Assembly (NCBI GenBank): GCA_903813345.2
Contig: CAIIXF020000200.1
Coordinates: 1-25,000, forward strand
Origin: Owenia fusiformis
Lineage: Eukaryota > Annelida > Polychaeta > Sabellida > Oweniidae
Length of the DNA: 25,000 bases
Direction: 5' to 3'
The translations under genes were made by a program, and so were the position numbers. Shown here one piece after another: positions 19,003 to 25,000 of the stretch. Position 1 is the stretch's first letter. Each line of letters begins with the position of its first letter. Under the pieces are notes generated by a model. That model was given only the letters and a program-made list of their open reading frames with translations, did no database searches and was not told where the DNA came from.

Positions 19003-20187
19003 CTAGAATGCAATAGAGAACACATGTACTTATTTAATAATGTTAAGATGAGAAAGGCCTCATAGCCATATTTGCCAGTCACATGAAGAAGGCATCTTTA
19101 CCTTTTATGTATAAAACCATGTCCCATTGAACATGTGAACACATACTGGTATATAAAAACATCAATGATAATAATGGTACCATATTAGTACATTATAGCA
19201 ATGTACATAATTGTTGAACACAACTTACAATAACATACATTTTTCTTTGTTAAAATGTATTTCTATTTTGCACTTTTTCATCTCAACCAATGACATTGTG
19301 GACAGAATTTTGGGAATATTATAATATTATGAAAAAGCGAACAACAACTTATTTATCATCAAATTCAAATATATTCAATCTCAGATTTTAATCTTATTAA
19401 AAGACAGATGGAATGTATTTTCATAAATGACAATCAACTAGAGTTATGAACATTTATACATTCATAGAACAATTTATTCATTAATCATTACATTGTACAA
19501 ATGTTATATGTAAAGACTTCAACGATGAAATATCATCAACATTTCTTGGATGGAAAATCATATATGGATGCCAAGTCAATTTCAGTAATAATGATTATCA
19601 ATTAATCATCTAGTACAAACTATCAATAAGATTTGATTATCTGCTAGGTCTGCCAAAATTCCAAACAGGTATCTACCGGCAACTTGCATTGCATAGATGA
19701 TAGATATCCATTTTATTGAACTGTTTGAATATATGATGTCAAAATGAATTATAACTGAACATCACTGATCAAAGACTAGCATTCTCACTTATCTTAGCAA
19801 TATCAATTTTTGGCAATATAACACATGTTTGGCACTTGCTTTGTTATCATTATCATTATACATCCTCAGATTATAGGATCGGTGAACAAACTGACTAACT
19901 AATTATGTAAGCGTGGGTTTTTAAATAATATTTTCCTGTTTTCATAAGATGATAACGATCTCTCATCATTTTGATATTCTTATGCAAAAAACTTGCTCAA
20001 GGCTCGTGGATAGCTCCTGTTACTTTACTTCCATAGAGGTGTGCTTACCTTAATGCATACATAAGATGTTAAGATGAAAAATTTGACAGACCAACAAAAC
20101 TCCAAGTAAAACAAGTTCTTGTACAACTTAAAAATTATCACTTTGAATTTCTATTAATGGATGTTCAGTGAATAAGTACTGACTTAC
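19003..20187. other. PTK7 intron, nothing recognised
   Basis: A 1185-bp AT-rich intron. No repeat family, RNA gene or extra exon recognised. Confidence 0.65.
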
Positions 20188-20606
20188 TTTAAACCTCTTC
20201 AGGTCAAATGCATTCACTTTCTGGTTCTTATCCCATTGGATTGTGGGAGCTGGGTCACCAATAGCAACACAGTGAAGCATCATGGGATATCCCTCATAGG
20301 CAGTTGTGTTTTTAGGTCTGATTTTGAACTTTGGTTTGACAACAACATCTATGTATATGGTAGCATTTATAATCCCTTGTGTAGAGCTCGTAGCCACGCA
20401 TGTGTAGTAGCCTGTGTCACTAGACTTCACTCCCGCAAAATGGAGTATACCTCCTTCATCTCGGATGTGCTCTGGGAAGACAAGGTTACCTCCCTTGAGC
20501 CAGCGTACTACAGGAGTTGTCTGACCCTCTGCGTTACAATGCACTTTTGAATTAGAATCCTTCTCAAGTTTAGTGTTCACAGGTTTGGGCTTGAACTTCA
20601 GTTTCT
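20188..20606 (-). CDS. PTK7: PTK7 exon, penultimate Ig domain and start of last
   Basis: 419 bp, phase 1 in and phase 0 out. One full I-set Ig domain: KPVNTKLEKDSNSKVHCNAE, then VRWLKGG, then SDTGYYTCVA. The first half of the next follows: KPKFKIRPKNTTAYEG, LHCVAIGDPAP and TIQWDKN. Both have the Cys, Trp and, in the first, D.G.Y.C landmarks. NTT and NAT are potential N-glycosylation sites. Confidence 0.95.
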
Positions 20607-20858
20607 CTGAAAAATTAAAAAAAATCAAAAATAAACCACATGTAACTATTTCTATATATTTTATTTATATACTTTATTTTTTATTATATACTGTACATAT
20701 GGATGTTAGGCATGTGATATAATATTTTCCTCTTTTCCAGTCAGCATTTGATCAATTATGTTTGGATGTGTAAAGTACATTTGTTTATATACATTGTACA
20801 TGTTTTGCGATGTCTGTACAATGTTTGCTCAGATGTTAATGACACATTCTACACTTAC

Positions 20859-21009
20859 GTTTTACATTCACATATCCATTGGTGGATGTGACAAAAGGGT
20901 GACCTGTTGTGTTGACGAGACATGCGTAGTTGCCTTTGTCTGAAACTTGCACGTGAGAGATCCTTAACACACCTGTCTCATAGTTGATGTTATATCTCAT
21001 TTTATTGGC
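20859..21009 (-). CDS. PTK7: PTK7 exon, second half of an Ig domain
   Basis: 151 bp, phase 0 in and phase 1 out (acceptor TTTTCAG, donor GTAAGT). It encodes ANKMRYNINYETGVLRISHV, then QVSDKGNYACLV and ending GYVNVK. The S-D-K-G-N-Y-A-C stretch is the strand F signature that pairs with the Cys in the upstream exon. Confidence 0.94.
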
Positions 21010-21583
21010 CTGAAAATAAAATAAATAAAATATAACTTATAACCTCAATCTTATAACCTCAATCTCATGGAACTCAAGTTTTTAAACCTGCAAATACTAA
21101 TAATATAAAATAATCATAAATCCCAAGACATATTAACATTTAAAAAAAAAAAATGCAAATAGATGAAGTCAGTTCATTTCTTCCATTGTTTGAAATCCAA
21201 CCTGGAAAATGTCTACTAAATAAACTTGTAACGGGATAAATCAGTATGTAAAGGATGTAAAGCAGGACTTGAGCAGCCCAGACATATCTGATAGATGCCA
21301 TGCTCTGTTGCTGAACAACTACCATGAAAACAATCCCATCTCTTTATCCCATTAGCCAGAGTTTGTGGTTGTAACATAACACATCATGTAGGTATCTATA
21401 TAAACATGACAGTTTTGTTTATTCCAGCAAATTATCTGTTCTGGGATAATTAAAGCCAAGCATGAAATCTGAAATCATTCATTGTCATGCTGTTCACTTT
21501 TAGATATGACTGATTTATTGATTGAAATTATTTTACAACATGGTCAATTAACTCAATGTAGGGTATTTATATTCAATGTCAGT

Positions 21584-21973
21584 AGGGCATATGTTCATTG
21601 TTTACTGGGGAAAGTCAATGGAAAGCCATACAGTATATTGTATGCTAAATACAGACAGTGCTCATTTTGAATAGATATAGGGCATATATCCATTGCGTAC
21701 AGGGTATGTATTGAGAACTGGACAATTACTAAAAGCTAAAGGGCATATTATTACTGTTTGCTTGATAACAGTTAAGGGCATATATTTAATTTATAATGGT
21801 CACAGGCCTTAAAGAAGGTATATTTATTATGGATACAGGGCATATACTCAAAACACACATTGCAGGGCTTCAAACATATACAGGGAACAATGGTTACATG
21901 GTCCATTGTATTGATTGGTTCCTGGCATATATTTAACAGATGCACAAAAATAGAGTTAGATAAAAGGCATATC
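21584..21973 (+). repeat. cluster of AGGGCATATA words
   Basis: AGGGCATAT or close variants occur at 21584, 21679, 21701 (AGGGTATGT), 21740, 21775, 21837, 21922 (CTGGCATAT) and 21964 (AAGGCATAT). Spacing is irregular at 20-95 bp. It may be a decayed tandem repeat; no function known to me. Confidence 0.55.
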
Positions 21974-23272
21974 GCAAACACCCGCACTCCCATTGTCTTG
22001 AACTTTTCTAAGTTTAGATAAGAGAGGGACTGGTAAACCAGAATGTAAAAGGCAGGTAACAGATAAAATATATTGATGTCGCTGTATAGGATGCATCACG
22101 GCATAGCAGCTTAATAAAACAATAGTTAATCAGATAGCAAACCAAACAATTTCAATTTCATATCTAAAATTTAATTAATTTTATACTTCAATGGCTCTAT
22201 TGTAATAAAATGTATGTTATCGACAGGTTTCACTCAGCTATGGATATTACTACATTCAGCTCTAACATTACAATATTTGAAATACTCTATCATTTCATCA
22301 CATGTCTAGCCTAGCATGGAACAGAGGGGAATTGACCATGAAATAGCTCTCCTGAAGCCAGAGCCTTGTAAAAAGTGCAAAATAGCATGACATTCTAAAA
22401 TATTTATCTAGAAACTAAATCTGTGAAATCATTTTGGGAAGGAACGAAATGACAACCTGATGAGACTGAATCTCACAAAAAGTATATGTCCTCACTAAAT
22501 AAATTCATCATTCTCTCAATAAATTTGAAATAAAACATCTAACATTCGTACATTATCATATAATTAATAATGTTAACATTATCCCTGTTAACTTCATTCC
22601 TTGTTAACTCCTTTATATTCCTCTTTATTTTCCAATTAAAATCATGACCCAGGATGTTCTTTTCACAGGTTAATCTAACACAGTTCGCTGAATCTAACAC
22701 AGTCATTTCAGTGAAACAAAAACACTGGGAAAGCCAAGGAAAACATGGTGAACCAACAACATGTCCAGTACATATCTGATATGTCCATTAACACTCTATT
22801 TTATACATGAGCAACTTGTCCATTTTTTCAACCAAGAAAAATACCTTGAGATTATTTCTAGAAATGATGTCTTCCAGATTTGTTATGCTAGATTAGCCAC
22901 AAACTTCTTGTTTCCATGTTGGAATTGGTCGGACAGGATGAATGGTTCAATATGTCTTTGTCTAAATACTGACTTCATTCCAAGTTTTGAATTATTGGAA
23001 GTTTGGAAGTATCTTGACTGATTTGTATTTTACACATGGCCTTAGATAGTTTTTAATTTGATCAGAACATTAAATTGTAGCCATGGCATAATATGCTATG
23101 ATATCATTAGCATTTAACATGCCAATCTTAAATTATATTTTATGCATCCTCATAGAAAAATCGTTTTGTTAGACTCATACTTTCCACTTTCTTATAGTCT
23201 TGCATTGGTCCCTTCTGTGTCCCCCACTAATACTTGTATACACACTTTCTCCCTTTTTAATTTTGGAAAATA

Positions 23273-23444
23273 CAGTAAAACCTGGCAAAGTGGACACCTC
23301 TCTCTAGTGAACACCTGTATCTAGTGAACACTTTCTTGATGCTTATTCCATACACTTCTGTATAAAATACTCTCTCTTAAGTGAACACCTAGCTACAGTG
23401 AACACATTCATGTGGCTCCATATGTGTTCACTATATGTAGGTTT
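23273..23444 (+). mobile_element. small MITE (CAGTAAAACC-type)
   Basis: It runs from TACAGTAAAACCTGGC to AGGTTTTGTAG, with repeated AGTGAACACCT words on the left and an inverted TGTGTTCACT on the right. It shares ordered blocks with the copy nested in the foldback element. It sits about 80 bp downstream (in transcript sense) of a PTK7 exon donor. The right terminus looks slightly truncated. Confidence 0.65.
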
Positions 23445-23522
23445 TGTAGTCTGGGATATGACAGAGGCTTGGTGCAAGACTATCTCAACCGGACCAAATT
23501 TTGATATCATATAGCTACTCAC

Positions 23523-23659
23523 TGCAAGGGGTGTTCCCTCCTTTATCCAAGTGATGGTGGTAACAGGGTAGGGTGTAGCAGAGACCTTGCAGCTTAGCAC
23601 TGCACTCTCATCTTCATTGACCAGCACAGACCTGGGCGCCTTTACTATGGTAGGCGGCA
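23523..23659 (-). CDS. PTK7: PTK7 exon, first half of an Ig domain
   Basis: 137 bp, phase 1 in and phase 0 out (acceptor GGTTCCAG, donor GTGAGT at 23522). It encodes PPTIVKAPRSVLVNEDESAV, then LSCKVSATPYPV and TITWIKEGTPLA, giving the strand B Cys and strand C Trp of an I-set Ig domain. The PPT.VKAPRSVLVNE run is close to my recollection of vertebrate PTK7. I chose the GTGAGT donor because it joins the next exon in frame and completes the domain; the open frame past it enters MITE sequence. Confidence 0.92.
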
Positions 23660-25000
23660 CTGGAACCACACAAAAATGTTATATGTGAAATATCTTGTTA
23701 TATTTTTTATGTCATAAGAGTCCACAAAATAATCAAAATACAAAGGATATAAGAGCTCATTCGTTCTAGTTATAAATTTCATAATCATGAAACATTGTTT
23801 ATAACCACTTGAATTTCCCTTTTATCAATAGATAAAGATTTGTACTTTTGAGTGTTTAACTAGACATACAGATAACAATTTTCTGATAACTGATTCCAAA
23901 TGGTTGGATTTATATCTCCCCCTTGATATAAAGTGTTCCCAGGATGTCACTTACTGTTGTCTGATACGTTGCTATGGTATCAGTCCCCATCAATGCTATG
24001 GGAGAATCCCCTAACTGTTTCGATAAACTTTGAGGATTTTCTTTCTTTATAAAATATATGACAGGGGAAAGAGTGGAATAAGCAAGGAATAGTGTAAACA
24101 GGCATGTTATAAATATGCTAAAGTGAATGGAAATACCAGAAATTCATGTATGAAATCTGACTTGATTGACACGTTAACATATATCCCTCATCATATATAT
24201 CCAAAACATTGATGGTGGTCAAAACTGTTCTTCAGTGTAAATAAGTAAGATTTATCTTCCCATCATGGGCATTGGACATTTATATTATCTGTGACCTTAA
24301 AATGTAGAAAATAAGATTCATAAAATTCTAATTTTTTATGATATTTTAGTATGTCCTCCTTAAATTACCATCTATGAAAATCTTGTTTTATCAGGTGTTG
24401 AAACTGTATGCGTTACCAAAAAAATATCTCAAGGGAAAGTATTGGAGAGTTTGTCATACTCAAAAGGGATTAATTATCTTTGACTCTACTTTTAACTGTG
24501 CTTATCACTTTATTAAATTGCAATCACAAATATACATATTTTCCTTTTCCGTAAAAAAATTTAGAAAACCCAACAAGCAAAGACATTGTACAGCACTGAC
24601 CTCACTCCCCTCTCAGATGATAATGGGGTCGCTTAAAGTTCATACATGGACAACATCATTCAAAAATAATATATCACTGTACCATTATCCTGTATTATCT
24701 CAGTAGCAAAGCATTTCTATTAATTCTTGGGACATTAATTTTGACCACTAATTATGACTGGTACTGTTCCTACATGGGACATTTCTCCTTTGTTTCTTGT
24801 CAATTTAATAAATATTTGCGAGTGATTAATCTGGGATTATATGATTAATCGGGGATTATATGATTAAATACAGATTAAGGGACTAATAGCATATGTAGAA
24901 CTTGAAACATCCCCAAGTCCCTCACTTATCATACATGAGCCCAATAAAAACTCAATTATATGGAACAATCAGTACAGCATATTATATTTTTTATTTCATA
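23660..25000. other. PTK7 intron running off the window
   Basis: No further Ig exon is visible on the - strand, so the upstream exon lies beyond 25000. A short direct repeat GATTAATC.GGGATTATAT occurs twice at about 24823-24864. AT-rich otherwise. Confidence 0.65.

Larger units (their letters stand above)
21010..23522. other. PTK7 intron with word cluster and MITE
   Basis: The largest complete PTK7 intron here, 2513 bp. It holds the AGGGCATATA cluster (21584-21973) and the MITE at 23273-23444. The remainder is AT-rich with no recognised gene. Confidence 0.7.
16461..23659 (-). other. PTK7: PTK7 orthologue, 3' part of gene, 8 exons
   Basis: PTK7 (CCK4; fly off-track) is a receptor pseudokinase at the cell surface that acts in planar cell polarity and Wnt signalling. 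Assembled from the - strand, the exons give three C-terminal Ig domains, a membrane helix, an Asn/Ser-rich juxtamembrane region and a kinase-like domain with PTK7 hallmarks: VHKD.AARN, RWM.PEA.L, STKSDVWAFGV, ERPSFSEI and ANL in place of DFG. Exons in transcript order: 23659-23523, 21009-20859, 20606-20188, 19002-18882, 18562-18380, 18003-17698, 17528-17296, 17024-16461. All junctions have AG/GT and matching phase. The first Ig domains, normally seven in vertebrate PTK7, lie beyond the right edge. Confidence 0.95.

Noticed and set aside
20236-20550. Open frame of 104 codons on the + strand
   Set aside because: It is antisense to the PTK7 Ig exon at 20188-20606, whose frame is clearly real; the + frame shows no domain.
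23949-24012. A GTAAGT donor on the - strand with an AACAG-type acceptor upstream, resembling a small extra PTK7 exon
   Set aside because: In the phase needed to join the 23659 exon the frame contains a stop, the peptide does not resemble an Ig domain, and only a 17-bp exon would remain.
24374-24706. Open frame of 110 codons on the + strand
   Set aside because: Low-complexity, AT-driven composition, no recognisable domain, and it lies in an intron of PTK7 on the other strand.
1-25000. CRISPR array, prokaryotic operon or phage features
   Set aside because: The window is clearly animal nuclear DNA with spliced genes; no spaced identical repeats of CRISPR type were seen.

Overview
This is a eukaryotic window: large multi-exon genes with GT..AG introns, AT-rich introns and intergenic DNA, and MITE-like repeats. 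Both genes are animal-specific receptor-type proteins. The AT-rich background, frequent TACATGTA-like words and moderate intron sizes fit a marine invertebrate bilaterian (lophotrochozoan-like or invertebrate deuterostome). The sequence alone does not fix the phylum.

Layout. Positions 158-9972 on the + strand are the 3' part of an usherin (USH2A) orthologue. One giant exon carries eleven fibronectin type III (FN3) starts. Nine further exons finish the FN3 array (to 14 domains in the window), add a Thr/Pro linker, a single membrane helix and a cytoplasmic tail ending in the PDZ ligand DTHL. Positions 23659-16461 on the - strand are the 3' part of a PTK7 (CCK4/off-track-like) orthologue: the last three Ig domains, a membrane helix, and a tyrosine pseudokinase whose DFG is replaced by ANL. 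The exon phases agree at every junction I assembled in both genes. The genes are convergent, with about 6.5 kb between their stop codons (9973-16460) holding both 3' UTRs and the intergenic DNA.

Mobile DNA and repeats. The intron at 3149-5339 holds a 1.84-kb foldback element (3287-5128) with about 450-bp terminal inverted repeats, a perfect 5-bp target duplication AGAAT, and four exact copies of a 20-bp motif. A small MITE sits near its centre. Relatives of that MITE lie in two PTK7 introns (18055-18292 and 23273-23444). Other local repeats are a pair of similar hairpins bracketing 12579-12880, a diverged 139-bp tandem duplication near 13 kb, a cluster of AGGGCATATA words in a PTK7 intron, a TAAA microsatellite and a G10 run.

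Most interesting regulatory candidate: just past the PTK7 stop codon there are six matches to the CTCF core motif (CACTAGRTGGCAG-like) in about 230 bp, all in one orientation, three of them spaced exactly 50 bp apart. This is a possible insulator or domain boundary inside a 3' UTR between two convergent genes. Nothing in the window indicates a wholly new gene system. The foldback element and the CTCF-like array are the best leads.
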